NCBI GenBank assembly: GCA_013398175.1
Contig: VZRZ01008266.1
Span: 733,704-797,703 of the forward strand
Direction of reading: 5' to 3'
DNA: 64,000 nucleotides
Source: Climacteris rufus
Taxonomy: Eukaryota > Chordata > Aves > Passeriformes > Climacteridae
The notes beneath the pieces were generated by a model. That model ran no database searches. It saw nothing but the letters and a program-made list of their open reading frames with translations, and was not told the origin of the DNA. Both the position numbers and the translations under genes were made by a program. Each line of letters opens with the position of its first letter. Position 1 is the stretch's first letter. This document shows, one piece after another, positions 10,745 through 24,900 of this stretch.

Positions 10745-13700
10745 TTTATTATTTGGTTTCAAGTGAAAAAAGCTGTCTTAAAAGCACACAAGGAGTAGAA
10801 AGCTGCTCATCCTCCCTTTTACCTGCACCACTGGCTTCCCAGAGAACCCAGGCAATTCTGCTCTAGTTTGCACAGATAAACTCATCTAAACACATACTGC
10901 TAAGGCATGACATGAACTGGTGGTGCAGAGAAGAAAGGGAGGAAATTAAAAAAAAAATTATCTCGGTATGTTATATTGGAAAGATCTACATTCAGTTTTT
11001 CAAAATTTGAAATAAGGTTTTCTTTTCAGTAAAAGACATGGTATGTGATACTTAAAACCACTTTCTGCTACAATGATTACAGCAATTTGAACAGCAAATG
11101 GCTTAACGAACTGTGAAGACAATTAAGTACTTTCCATAAAGCTCTGAATGAGTATATTAATAACAATTTAACATATTTAAGGAGCATATGGAATTATTTT
11201 AAGAAATGTGTAAAGTATTTATCTGCTAGTGTACTGTAAAATATTTGTATATGTACTTTTCTGATTTAAATTATGCCCAGTCTGAGTCAATCTCATCAAA
11301 ATGCTACTTCTACACAGGAATAGTACTTTCTTTTTCACTGGAACATTTTTTTTATTTTTTAAAGCCCAGAAATATGTGAAAAACTGAAGAAGAATTTGAG
11401 GTTCCTTTTTTCTTTACATAAGTGCACTGTGGATTTAAACATAGTCTCCAAAGAGAATTGAACAGCAACAACTGTCCTAGAATTTGCTTGTCTCTAGTTA
11501 GCTGCTGTATAATTTTTTCTTAAAGTACACACAGAAATATGGCTGCTAAATACTTAATCACATAAAAACAGCACAATTCCCTGCCTCTTTTTATGCAAGT
11601 GAAGTGCAATTTATGGGACAAAAAGGGAGCACACTGTGAGGAGCCAAGCATTTCTTGTTAGTCTAACAAAAGTGGCCTGTCAAAAAATAGCTACTAGTTT
11701 AATTTAATTATTATTAACAAAAGGGGGAGTGAAGAAGTTTGGGGAAAATAGTTCTACACACAGTCCCTGATACCTCCCTCTTTTCTCTCATGTCACACTC
11801 ACCTTGTCTAATACTCCTTGGGTGGGGTCCTATCAGTCAGAGGCACCAGGTTTTCTCAAGAAGGAGGTGGACACAGAGAGGAGTTTATGGAAAATTGTCA
11901 GTGCCCCACGTTCTGTACCAGTAGGAATTCTGATGCTGATGGCAGTGTCTTTAATACCCAAGAATCCAGTAGTGCTACTTTCCATATGTTTTGCAAGACA
12001 ACACTCTCCTCTTTCTTCCTTGCTTCTCAGTTGCACATGAAACCTGATTTTGTTGTGTGCGCTGTGTTGGCTTTGGGGATTTCCTCCTCGTGTTCCTTGG
12101 TTATGGCTAAATCCAATTTTTTTCAGCTGCTGACAGTGCATTCTGATAGCAATAAGTAATTTGTAATAAGTAACTTGTCACACTCTTCCTTGGTTATCAT
12201 CCCATATCTACATTGACCTGAATTACGCTATACTTCCTGTTCAGAGTCATGGACAGGTACTCAACACAGAATAGCTATTTGCTGCAGAAATAAAGAAATA
12301 TGGCTAGTAGGTGTTGGGCCACATAGTTGTGGAAAGCCAAAGTAATCAAGCAACAGTAACCAATTCACTCCACAGTTTGCTGTTCCGGCTTAAAAAAAGC
12401 TAGAACAAAGCTCCAGCCCCTATCCTGGTAACTGACCTGAAGAAGGAAACTGTGTCTATGTGAAATAGAAGCAAGGGTGTGCTTGGGAGCATAGTACAGA
12501 GAATAACCTTATAATGCTACAGCAATATTCTATCTTGTGTCCAGGTTTTTGTTCGGCTGTTTGTTTGGTTTTTTTTTCTTTTTTAAATTAAAAGAGACTG
12601 TATTGTCAGCAATCATGAACAATATACGGATAAGAGAAAGTTGGTTCATACCTACAAGGATCCTGTGGAAATTTATGAAAGGTCCCAAGTGACCAGTTTT
12701 TCTTAGAAAATGCCATTCTAGTGGAAAGGAGAATGATACTGTTTCTTACCAGCAAAGATGCTGAACATTGTGGAGCAGTACTTCTGAAGGAAGACATCCT
12801 CCACAGTCTTAGGTTCTTTGGCAGATGCAAACAGAATGTAGGTATTCATTTAGGTAAGCAAAGTGTGAGGTTGAGTATGAGATATTGTTGAGCTGTTGGT
12901 TTACAGATACACATGGAAAACTAAATAGAAACCTTAGTATGTCTTTTAGTCCACAAATCACCCCAAAACAGTTTCAGTTTTAACAAAGTAATTTCTGAAA
13001 AATGTCTGCTTGTATCTTTCTAATCTGTATGTAAATAATTTAAACGCTGTAACCTTACAACGTATCTATTTAATACCTCACTATTCGTCTATGTCCTTAG
13101 TCCAAACTGATATTCCTATGCTACTTGAATTCATTACCTCTTGAAGCACTGCAAGCAAGTACTCTTTTTCTCTGTGATAACTTTTACCTTGTCCCTTCTC
13201 AGACTTCACTTGACGTGTTTGCTGAACTTCCAACCACTCTCATTCCTCCTCCTCAGTTGTCTCCAGTGGATTTGTATGTCCCTGGAGGGACAAAGGGGAC
13301 TCATTACCTCAGGTGAAGCCTTTCCCTGGGGGAGGAAAATAAAAGGATTACTTCTTGTGTCCTCCAGGCTTTCTCCCTGTGTGTACACTTTGAGAGAACT
13401 TTTCCCTCTCTTTTTTGTAGCTATCAGATTGTTGATCCCCATGATCTGCTGTTGCACTAACAGGTATAGCTCATGACCTGCACCATGCCGGGACCCACTT
13501 CCACACGGCTGGTGAGCTTTGCCACCAGGCTGCCTTTGTTTCCCATTGTCTCAGGCAATTTCCATTTTACCTGACTATTTACAACCTCATTATTTTAGTA
13601 CATGGTTCCAAGCCCCTTGTGAAGCCCTGGTCAGAACAGAATTCCATGTTCACAAGAAACCTCCACCAGGCAGTCTCTGACACTGACTTTCTGGACATTT

Positions 13701-16700
13701 ATACAATCTGCTCATGGCAGTTTCATTTGCCAAGCTGTCACAGTGTCATCAGATCCTTGGCTGCTTGTCCAAAAACGTCAGCAGAGTTATCATGACCCCC
13801 TTATTTCTGACAAAGCAATAAGTATCTTCAGTGAGCTCACAGTGCTTTCACATAGATTATGGGACTGTTGTAACTTCCATTATAAGCACTTTAGACCCTT
13901 TCCTGAGTTTGGATTTAGAAAGCTGTGTGGTCATTGTGTCAGCTGTTATCCCTGCAGACAGAGCACTGACCACTCTGTTGAATATTTCTTATCTATATAC
14001 TATGTCACAGAAGAGATTTGGATGCTTTAAAGATATACACAAGTCCATAATTTAAAAAATAATGTAATGATTTAATAGTGTAATTAAATAATGTACATGT
14101 AATAATTTAAAGGCAAACAGAGGTGCTTGTATTGAAGCTACAAATACTCTTATATGTCTTATATGGCAAAATAGATAAAACTTTGCTACATATAGAACTG
14201 TGGGGCTTTTTATAGGAAAGGTTTTGTAATGATGCCATCTTGTGAGCATGGCCAAAAAGACTCTGTCTGCAACTACAGCCATGTTTCATTTTAGCTGCTT
14301 TAGGCTCAGGCAGCAAGTGAACACACCATGTCAGGATCAATGTGATGGCATGGGGTACCAGTCTTTCTCCCATTTCTTTGTTTCACCTAAAGCTGTTTCC
14401 CTGTGGTTGGGTTTTCATCACTTGGGTCTTCAACAGATAATCCAAACAGGAGGTGCCAAACACAACTTCCCACAGTTTATGAGTATTAAAAACCCCACAA
14501 ACTTGCGTGTTGCTGCACACATGGAACTGTGTGCAGCAGAATCTTCTTTGAAAACTATACCACATACAGAACCTTTTATCCAGATTTATTTAGGAATTTA
14601 AAGGTACCAATGTAACAGGAAAACTGTGTCTTAGCAAGGATACAACTTCACTACACAGAGACACCTCAAGTATCTGCACTTTACTATAATTAACATGTAG
14701 ACAGGGCAGTGTAAGAAGTTTAATTTAACACCTGGAGTCAGCAAAGAGAGAGTTCATATTTTAAAAGAAACAAAGGTAGCTTAGACAGAGGCTGGAAACC
14801 AGATTCAATATTTGCTTGTTTGCTCCAGCTATGTCTGGATTCTTAACTAAATTTATAATGGGCACAAGAACCAAAACTACATCACTCTTATTTATTAACT
14901 TGAGTACTTGGCTCAGTTTTTATTGAAATTAGAATAAATTAGAATAGTAATTTGTATTAGATATGTTTGGCTAATTTCTATTTTATAATTAAAAGTTCTG
15001 ACAATAAGGAGTCACTTAGATCAATTACAACAAAAATTAACATAAATTTAATTATGGGTGTTTGTGTGTGGGTAGTCCATAAAAAAACTAGTCTGCAGGA
15101 TTAGTGTCTCCTATTGCCTTATGTGGAGTCCTGTGAAAGCTGCAGGACATTGACATCTTTCTTCCCTCATCTCTTGGTTAATCATGAACTTGTGTAATTA
15201 AATTCTGATAAAAATGACATTTATAAAGCTTCATTATTTGCTAGAACATGAGCTCCTAGTTCTGTCTCCACAGGGGGATACGCACACAGAAAGTCTCGAG
15301 TGTTTCTGTTCAGCTGTCACTGGCTATAATTCAAGGGGCTTGCTCACTGCAGGGATGGGGAATGTTTCCTCACCAGTGTAACTGTATGGTCTCATGTTCT
15401 TTCCTACATGGACAGTCAAAACACAGGAGAGGTAAACCAGAACCCTCTCCATCTGGGAAAAGCACCGAATCAACTCTCGTGTCCTGGACAGAGTGCTACC
15501 TTCATCTCCCTGTGGTTGCTGACACATATTTGAATGTCACTCTTACACATCAGGCGTGAGCAATGAATGCTCATCAGATCTCCAAAAGATGAAATCAGAA
15601 TGTCACCTCGTTTGAATATTCTGACTCAGAGGTGAGTTTAGGGTGAGATGGGGAGAAGCTGGCAGCCTTTCCCACATAGGTGCTGCTGTGAGCACGTCCA
15701 GAGGCACTACACAGAGACCTTGGGAAATCCTCCCTGTGAAAACATAGGCACTAGTGGATTTTCAGTCACTGTGGGAATAGACTGGAGTTTAGTTGAGACT
15801 TTCAGTTTTAACTATATACATCTGAATTTCACACAAATCTTCCTTTACGCAGGACATGTGCTGTTGTATTTAGTAAATACTTTGACTATCAAAAGCCACA
15901 TGGCATTTCAAGGAGACCCAAGGTGATGTTGACCACTGGAGCTCCCAGGATTTTTGAGACCTATCTAATCCAGGCACAGGTTTTACCATCTATATTTTTA
16001 GGTTTGTGGTTCTTTTCTAAACCTTTAAAGATAAGCTGCCTTAAATGACGAGGGAAAATTACCTTCATTCAGGGCTTCTTAAGAAAAAATTGCCTGCATA
16101 AAGAATTATATCACACTGAGGAAAGTATTCCATGATTTCCACACAGACTAAATCCTTGTTTTTAGACAATTCCAAAGAAATACCAGGATAGCAATCTACT
16201 TACCTCTCATCATCTAACTTCACCAGTATGATCTGCAAATCCAGATGCAAATCTGTTTGGTCCTCCAGCATAAATGTTTCAAAACCACAGCATCATGCTT
16301 CAGTTCTAAAATAATGAGAAGATGCAAAGAGCAAATGAGATTGAAAATCACCTTTACTTTCCTGAGTGAGAATATCTAACCTATACCCTTCCTGACAAAC
16401 CCTTCACCTTTCTGCTACATCCCCAAGAACTGACTCTCAGTCCTGTCAGGCAAGAAGGATTCCTTTACAAGATATTGAGCAGGTCGTCATAGATTTGTCA
16501 CTGTCAGGCAGTTGCACTGTCACGCTTGGATAACTTTCAGCAAAATTTGACCATAAAAGGGCAAAACGTTGGTATGCAAAAGATACTTCAAAACAAAGTT
16601 CATACAATTAGTCTTAAACCCAAAATACCTTCTGAGCTGATTTGTTGAAGAAATTCTGGGAAGGAAGATTTTCTCCTATTTTGACTTTACATTTTAAGGG
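10745..16700. other. Non-coding AT-rich interval
   Basis: No gene supported. The plus strand at about 13100-13450 is pyrimidine-rich (CTT/TCC runs), giving a spurious 111-codon open frame. AT-rich low-complexity patches lie at 14045-14110 and 14930-15060. Other open frames (11818-12159, 14242-14601) overlap each other in several frames and carry no motif. Confidence 0.4.
14045..14110. repeat. AT-rich low-complexity tract
   Basis: About 65 bases made almost wholly of A and T in irregular TAAT/ATTTAAAA words. It is not a clean microsatellite. Confidence 0.6.
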
Positions 16701-16729
16701 GAAACAAGACTTTGCACTATGTCTTAAAT

Positions 16730-17070
16730 CCTCAATTAGGGTAAAAAACAAGCATGCACTTAAATTATCATATTAATCACACTGGGCTGAATGATGATTA
16801 TAAACAGGACTCGCTTTTCTGGCACTCATGCAAATGTTCAGGTCACACAGTATAGAGAATTTTCACTGGTATGGGAAACCTTTAGTGAAATGCACTGCAA
16901 GTTGTACTGTGGTTATACATAACTAGTTCAAAGTAGTTATGTGTATTAGTTCAAAGAGGAAATAATAACTATTCTGTAGGTGTAGCAGGTATTTCTTTAT
17001 CATGGCTTAATCTAAGCTGGGCCTGCAGATGGTAGTGTAACTCCACTAACAGCAGCAGGGAAGCATTGTA
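16730..17070. promoter_or_regulatory. Candidate regulatory or conserved non-coding element
   Basis: Unique, non-coding, and rich in homeodomain-like words (caatta, attaatcac, ttataaacagg) and an octamer-like word (catgcaaatg near 16828). It includes a small hairpin, CATAACTA at 16918-16925 pairing with TAGTTATG at 16934-16941. The call is by eye only; cross-species conservation is not shown. Confidence 0.2.
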
Positions 17071-19274
17071 GTGGAATATGAGGATATTCACTTTTGTCAC
17101 TGGCCAATACCCAGCTCATGTTACAGAGCAGCCATAAAATCCATGGGTTATCAGTCTCTATAAAAGTAGCTGGTAGTACCAGTTCAGGTTTTATTGGAAA
17201 ACTGTCTGGTTTACAGCATCTGAGTTTGCATTCTTATTGTCCATGACAGCCAAATCATTATTTCCTAGAACAGACTGCACTGAAAATATTCCACTGTAAT
17301 AAAATAAAAAATTTTTTATGTTCCTGTAGAAAAAAAAATTAAAGTTGTCATTTTAGTCTGGTACCTAAACAAACATTACTTTTATGTCAGCAGTCTTTTA
17401 AAAAGTAGCCTTCTGGGAAAACAAATTCTTAGAATGTATCATGCAGTCTTTTCAGTATATACTTTTGTAGTACTTTAAACATCGAGAGCAGAACAAGAAA
17501 GTAACTTTGCAGTATTTACTAATAAACATAATCAGTTCAGAATAAATTTGTGCATAAACTGTGCCAAGAAAAATGCATGTGTCTTCTATATTAAACAATG
17601 AGTTATGATGATGGAGCTGATTGCATTGAAATGATGAAATGGTTATTTTTGGTTCAAAAGAAGTTTCGCTTCCTGCAGACAGAGTTTCTGAGTTAGAAAA
17701 CTCAATTTTCAAGATCACTTCTACAAAGCTTGAAGAAAGTGGACATTTCCGGTCATTAAGAATGGCACAGGAGATAGACTGAACCTTTATCTAGACATCT
17801 TACTCAGTACATTGTACTTAATATATTTTTCAGTTCTTTGATCACATCTCAGACTGCATTTTGAAATGAAGGATAAAATACCTTTTTCTTTATGTCATAA
17901 TATATATTTGCAATGAAGTAGGTTCCTAGCACACTGTTTCATGGGATCCTCTTGACTGGAGTGGAATTCACATCAAAGAACTATGTGAACTTGTTCGTAG
18001 AAGTGTAGTTAGTTCACATCATTTGTGAACAAATGAAGAGGGATTAATCTACAGTTTTCTCAAACACCAAACATTAACTGCAAAAGTCACTCTTTTTGTC
18101 TCTAGAAGACAGATTCAATGCCTTTGGAATGATATATGTTTTTCCTATACTCGGTAAATGTCTTGGGTTCTGTGCTTCTGAAGCAAACCAAATATCAAGT
18201 AATCACAGTCCTGAAAAACAGATATACTTTGGTGTGACATAATATAGAAAAAAAAGCCCTGTGAAATCAAGATAAGTAGCAACACATGCTCCTAAAACAA
18301 AAACTGTTGTCCTGAAGACTATAAATAGAAAAGCAAAGGAACAGATTACTTCAGCTACTAAGAATATTTAGCTTTCAAACACGAATTTAAACTATCACTT
18401 CCTTGTCAAAGACTACAAAACCTTTTCGTCACAGTTCTGGATTACACTGTTATGTTTTAAAGACAAAATTATGACGGCTGCTAGGAAATTATGTAAGCAA
18501 CATAAACAGGAAGTTATGAAAAATTTGTAACAACGTATTTGATGCATATGGCTGACCTAGGGTAGCAATGATGTCTGCAGTGTTCTAAAATTAGTATAGG
18601 AAGCGGTAAAAACCTATTACTTTTGTGATGACTTGCATTGTTCTTCAGTTATGCTCTCCCTATTTCTCCTAGTGATTCCTGCTACACCAAATAATGTAGT
18701 AGATGAAAAAAATGCAGTTAAAAATTGCCTCGAGGCAAGTACAGAAAGAAGTATTTAGACATGCACAATTTTTTTTCACTGAGTTCTAATGTTCTTCCAT
18801 TTGCTACCCCACCTGGAGCTCCTATATTTTTTTACATGGGTTTATAAATCAGTTTTGCACTTCAGAACACTGTCATGTATAACAAGAACCATCGTTTTGA
18901 ACTGTAGGAGTTATTCGTCATAACATGGAAGTAGCAGCAAGAGGGAGGCTACACTCAGCAGCAACAGCAGCAGAAAGCAAAATTAGTGATACTGGAGAGA
19001 GACTTCATCAGTTCTCAGAATGGCACTTTTTGAGTGTTTCCCTCATAACCAAACGTTTCCAAAGGAAGAAAGAGCAACTGTTCTCTGCTATCCTTGGAGG
19101 ATCAAGTAATCTAAAAAGCAAAGGCTCCAACACTAGAGCTCTGGGACCACTTGCAAATTTCTTCCTGAGTTTGAAAGTAATGAGATATTTTCAGACTTTG
19201 CATTAGTATCAGAAACATAACATACTGTGATAGTAGAAAAGGGGACAGAGAATTGAAACAACACTACTGTGTGC
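17071..19274. other. Non-coding interval
   Basis: No gene supported. It contains a perfect 7-base inverted repeat at 18012-18030. The 93-codon open frame at 18925-19206 has no recognisable motif. Confidence 0.4.
18012..18030. repeat. Perfect inverted repeat, 7-base arms, 5-base spacer
   Basis: GTTCACA at 18012-18018 and TGTGAAC at 18024-18030, separated by tcatt. A further TGTGAAC lies just upstream at about 17984-17990. The arms contain AGTTCA, a nuclear-receptor-like half-site, in inverted arrangement. A chance origin is quite possible. Confidence 0.5.
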
Positions 19275-19324
19275 TAAATTTAAAGATAAGCAGATTAAAT
19301 TTAAGCAGATAAATTTAAAGATAA
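19275..19324. repeat. Imperfect short tandem repeat (taaatttaaagataagcagat type)
   Basis: A full unit at 19275-19295, a shortened unit at 19296-19310 and a partial unit at 19310-19324 share the core taaattta with agataa or gcagat. It looks like replication slippage. Confidence 0.7.
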
Positions 19325-22300
19325 ACAAAAGACCAAGACCTTTGAAAAATCTGACAACATTTTAATATCAATATATTTATTCTTTATGATTAGGACTGAG
19401 GTAAAGAAAATCTGATGGAAATAATAAAGTATTCTATTGTTTTATATATGGCAAAAGTAAGAATCAATTGAAAGCTCCTAACTAAATTTTGATGAAAAAA
19501 GCACATCCCTTTTACAGGCTGGTTGTTCACTTTGTGCATGTAGGAGAGTCCCTTTAACCCTGTTTTGGTGCTATTTCCACGGGCTTAGAAAAGAACTTTC
19601 CCCTCCAAAGCAAACTGACCAGTGAAATAAAGCTGGGTTTCACACATCCCAGGGTATGGATTCACTTACTGAACCAAAACACACACATTCCTACATTTCC
19701 TCCCCCTCCTTTATATCTTCTATTTTAGGGCTGCAGAGGGAAATAAACACTTATTTAGTTTTGATTGTTTGTTGGTGCAGTTGAAGCATTTTGAAAGTAG
19801 GAAAAGTTTCCAAATGGTCAGCACTAGTAAAAATAACAGAGGCCTGTTGATGAAATCCTGTTCAGCTAAATTTCCTCTAAGAGCATATATGAAGGAATGC
19901 AGCTTTTGTCCCTCCTTTCCTTCATATCTTGTTTCTGGAGTTTGGAAAATAATCAAATTCCTAACACAACCCCCCCAATTTCTTATGTACAGCTATGCAA
20001 AGACCACCATTTAAAATAGTGTGTATGATTTCCTACATTATAGAAGTTACCATAGTCCCTTTTTTACCTTATAAAAATAGTTATAGCCTCAGTTATATAT
20101 TCCCTTTTTTTGTATATAATAGTAAATGGTTCTTCTGCTAGGTAATTCAGATTATTGCTCACAAGGGCCATCAAGTTATGGATGCACTAAAGTGCAGCAG
20201 GAATGAAATATCTATCACCTTAGAGCTTATGATGTGTCCAAAAATCTTGGAAATTTTAATAGGCTATGATATATTTTGCCACTGCAAGTGACTTTCACAA
20301 CTCCCCATGGAACAAATGATTTAACTATTGGCAATCTATACTTAGGTATCTAAGGCATTAATTAAAATGCACTTTCTTGATGTTTGCAATGCTTTCCTGC
20401 CATCCTCTCATAAGTAGAAATGCATGGAGAAGAAATCCCTCTTCAGTGTGAACTTCAGCAAGCAGGGTGAGAACTATTTTGACAAGCTCTTAAAATAGCT
20501 CTGAAAAGATGCCACAGAAGTATTACTCAAGCATTAAGATGGTGTCTGTGTTTTTCTGAAGATATGAGGTAGGCTATGGAACTACAAAATTGTTATTTGA
20601 GTCAACTACCATTTTATTTTCCTTATGCTTCTGTTTACAGCTCTCCTTTTCTTCATCCAATTTTAATTTAACCTTTATGACTTGTGTAAGAATATTTATT
20701 TGAAACTGAAATCTTACCCTCTGTTAAAAGGATACAGCCTGGTCCAAACCCAATGTTCTTAGCGGTTTTAAATTTGGTATGGAAAAAAACCCCAAAAGAT
20801 CTCTTCTGCGCACATACAATAAAATGTGCAAACCACTCTATAACATAACACATAAACTTTATTTCTTACCTGTCTAACTGCATTGCGACATGATAGACTT
20901 TACATTAGCTATTTTTTTCTGCAAATTCTCATTTTCTCTGTCAAATGATGCATGAAAGCTAGAATCACTACAGCTTAATGGAATAAGCCTCTTATCAGCA
21001 CTATATATCAAAGGCATCCCTCTCTGAACACCTAAGGACAGAGGGATCATAAGTTCTAAAACAATTTCACTTGAATTCACAATAGCTCACTGGGTCTGAA
21101 ATTTTGCTGCCGCTGTTTATTTTTCCCTTGCTGTGGGGACAGTGGTCAGCGTTAGGCTGTTATTGGTTCTTTACAGGCTTAAGTGTGCTGGAGGTCAGCA
21201 GAGGGTTACAGATAAGAAATTATGTCAAGAGGAACTTCTCTGTCTTGAAGAAACAGTCTACTTGTCTCCAGTACACAAGTTTGGAAAAGAAGAAAGAAGC
21301 ATATTTGAAATAATTTATATAATAGTATCGATAATTGCTGTAACAACAATAACATGAGTAATACAATAATGAATAACTGATATAGCACCAAAAAAGGATA
21401 TTGAAAACAGTTTTCTAAATCCAAGGCTGTAGACACACAGACTATGCCCAAAGAATGGCAACACAGGTTTGGGGTAAGCTGCAGGGAATGACGAGGCAGG
21501 AGAGGGAGAGAAGGAGATTTCAAGTCCATGACTACCTTGATGTGGGCTGATTTCCTCTGCATCTCTTCTGAGCCTGTGGCAACAGGACTTGTAGGTGTAA
21601 GGCAGACAGCACGATTCAAGAACCATCCTGGAAATCAAAAGGCAAACACGTATATGAATTGCTGTGTCCTTGCTTAATGAAAATAAAGTAAAAAATATTC
21701 CCAAGTTTGGGGGAACCTAAAACGCAAAGCAGAGGGAACTCCAGGGCTGTGTAAAAGGTTTCAAACAGCACAGTAAGAATTAATTCAGAAAACTTTTCAT
21801 ATATGTCCACTTATTGCACATTGTTGAAAGCCAAACTTCAGCTTTCATTTTCTTTAATCATATGAAGCTTATGATGTTATGGGAGAAAGTGAATCTGACT
21901 GAATGTTCAGGTGGCTGCCTGCTCTTTCGTCCTTTTCCAAAGTCCCGTTTTCATTATAAAGCTGCATCTTAGCTAAATCTTCTAGCTGTATGGAGATTTA
22001 ACTTATCCAAACTGCTTCATCTTCTTAGTGGCACCCTCTCTTGGATTCAGTCACGTAGGATTTGATTCTTTTTTAATGGGAAGATGATTATATTATTATA
22101 TGGACTTCCATATTCTTCATATTTTATAGGACCTGTTCCTTGTCTTGAGAAAATGGCTCTGCCCATAACATAGTTTATACTGCAGAACTTTTTACTTCAA
22201 TCTAATTTTTTCTGTCATTCCTGGTCTTTCTGTGACATTGCATTTATCTGGGATGATTTTCTCCATCTTAACAGATTCCAGCAGCTTTGAGACAAATGAA

Positions 22301-24520
22301 AGAAAGAGTGAGTTATTTCAGTGAAACTTGGCAAAGGGTGGGAGTTGCTAAAAATAATTTGCATTTTTCAAGAAGCTGAACAAACTTTTCAAAAAGTTTC
22401 TGCTCTTGCAGCAGAATAGTCATGTAACACTGTGCTTATGAGTATTCAGCTCACAGGTGAAGCAGCATGAGCAAGAATGGGACACAGATGAAAAAGTGCT
22501 GACAGAGGTGTACCAACTCCCTTTGTATGAAGGGACAGTACAGCTGGAGGCACAGAATTGATATTAACTCATTTTTTTCTTTGTGAGGCCATGGAGGTTT
22601 TATTTTTCTAACCCCTTATTCTCAGTTCAAAGAACATTTGACAAGGGCTGACTCAGTGAACTAATCATTTAAGTGTGATTTATGGAATCAAGCCATGAAT
22701 CTTTAAACCTGGTGATATAAATCATATCTTCAAAGGATCATGAATTGCTCAATATTATATTATTTTCCAGTTTTAAATGTTCTGAAGCAGAGAGCAAAGC
22801 CAGAACTATATGATGTATGCTATCAATAACAACAGAATCAACACTTTATCCTATAAATATGTGGCTTTGGACCCTATGTGAAGAGGATCTGTAAACTGAA
22901 AGTTCAAGAATAGTGCAACCAGATTAGTCAAAAAGGCTGAGTGATCATAGATACTAGTAATAAATACTGAAATATTTCCACCATGTTTAATGATCATACT
23001 TTTCAATTTAAAACATTTCTGAACCTTGTTTTTGTACTGAAAAGGATGAGTTATTTCCTCTCATATACACATCTACTAATGTAAAGAAAAGGCTGACAAC
23101 CAACTCTGCAAGTTCTCTCTATAGGACCTGCTTCCTCTGCAGGTGAAGTTGCCCTACCAGTTCAAGAATAACAAGTGATGAAGCTGTAATGAGTAAAAGA
23201 AGTAGTGCCCTTAGCAGAAACCATGGAATAATGTTCAAAACCACCAATATGTCCACTGCATTAAACAAGAAAAAGTATATATATATGGGGAAAGGTGCAA
23301 AACTGCTCCACCCTTATCAGCATCTTAGCAAAATCCATGCCTGTCTCAACATCTCCTTACAATGACAACATAGCAGAGAGAGCACAGCTTGATACTCAGC
23401 CCAATTGTTCAACGCCAATATTTCCTTGCTTTTGCAACTCCAGCTGCAAGGGATTATATTCTGATGGCAATGAGATCAGACCCTCCCTTCCCAAAAAACC
23501 CTAAAACCAATCCAGAGTGATGAAAGCCATAAAATGCAATTTAAGGGACAACCAAATTGCAACCACAAATCTGTTGAATTAGCAAGGTGTGAAGAAAACG
23601 AAGCTCATATTTCTTGCAGGATATTTAGTTGCCTTTCACTGTCAACAGAGAACTGAGTCTATTTTATTGTTTCATGTGTCTTTTCACTACCCACACACCT
23701 GGCTCAGCTTCTCAATGCAAGTTATCAATTTTAGCTGGCAAATAGAAGAATGAACACATTTTAAAAAGAGAAAGAACATCCTAGTTTAGATACCAAATTT
23801 AGAAAAAAAGAGTAGATCTCTGCCACGTTTTGCTCCACTGACAATAAGAGGAGTGGGGAGAACAAATCTGAATGTAAACAAGTGTATCTATGATGGTTTT
23901 TGAAATGGATCCCAGCCCTTCCAAGCCCTGCCTCTCTCATGCACATTTCTCTTCTTATGGTCAGCATCTTTTTCCACTGTGCTTATTATTAATGCTTATT
24001 AGTTATGCCTTATTATTTGTACTTTAACAGAAAGTCTCAAAGATCAGCGGTTACCTATAAACGGATAAATGCTCTAAAATGTTAAACTATATTTTTCACC
24101 TTTTATTTAATGTCAAATAACACTTTAATTACATATAACAGCAATACCCAGAAATAAACAAGAGTGCCTACAGAGATGTTAATTTGCATTGATATAACTG
24201 AAGTATTACTTACATTGCTGCGTGTAAAGCATGGGCTTAATTTTAACTGCAAATAGATAAGTTACGAGGGGTTTTTGTTTTGTTTATCAGTATGATATTT
24301 TGTGGGGGGAGAGGGAGAGCAGAAGGAACCTGGACATACATTTTGCATAATAAATGTGTGTGATCAGAAAAATTCTTTGGAATTCAGGTAACAAACCAGT
24401 CAGCAAAAACTTTACAGGATGATAAACCTAAGGTCTGAAATTTTTCTAGTTATTATTGTGAAGTTACTACAAAGGAATGCTAAATGTATCACAACTCCTT
24501 GTGTTTTTCAGCTGTAACTG
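19325..24520. other. Non-coding AT-rich interval
   Basis: No gene supported. Two overlapping minus-strand open frames at 21206-21704 (137 and 129 codons) are in different frames, hydrophobic by composition and without motifs, so they are treated as chance. A short TA run lies near 23275-23286. No repeat family was recognised. Confidence 0.4.
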
Positions 24521-24900
24521 TGACATTCACCCCCTGATTAACTGTCTCTCACTTTGTGAGAACTGGGCCCCCGTCACAACGAATGATATCCTCCAGCCCA
24601 CCAGAAGCCCCCATGCCAACTGCACTCCTGATGCTCTGGAAGCCTAATCCTGCTTTATTTGGCTACCATCTCTGCCATTGAATCATCCATACTTCTCCAT
24701 CCCTACTACCAGCCACCTTTTTCCCCACTTTCCACTCTTCTTCCACTCTGTCTCCTAATTTCTAATCAGCTTCTGCCTCTGGTAAAAGGCCACTAGAAAC
24801 CTTTTCTTCTCAATCAGATTACAAATCTTTTTCCAAAATTTCAGTCAGATGCCCAAGAATTGTCTCCCCTCCTGCCTGACTTGAAACACACCTGAGGGAA
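24521..24900. other. C/T-rich non-coding stretch
   Basis: The plus strand is pyrimidine-rich with many CC and TCC words over about 380 bases. It has no long open frame and no recognised repeat. It may be an eroded polypyrimidine-rich element or simply a compositional patch. Confidence 0.35.

Noticed and set aside
13141..13476. 111-codon plus-strand open frame
   Set aside because: It arises from pyrimidine-rich sequence (Leu/Phe/Ser runs); overlapping frames are also open and no motif is present.
18925..19206. 93-codon open frame beginning with an Ala-rich segment
   Set aside because: The GCA-rich start comes from a short gcagcaacagcagcag repeat; the remainder shows no domain.
21206..21704. 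Two overlapping minus-strand open frames of 137 and 129 codons
   Set aside because: They use different frames of the same AT-rich DNA, and their apparent hydrophobic runs reflect T-rich codons; there is no domain.
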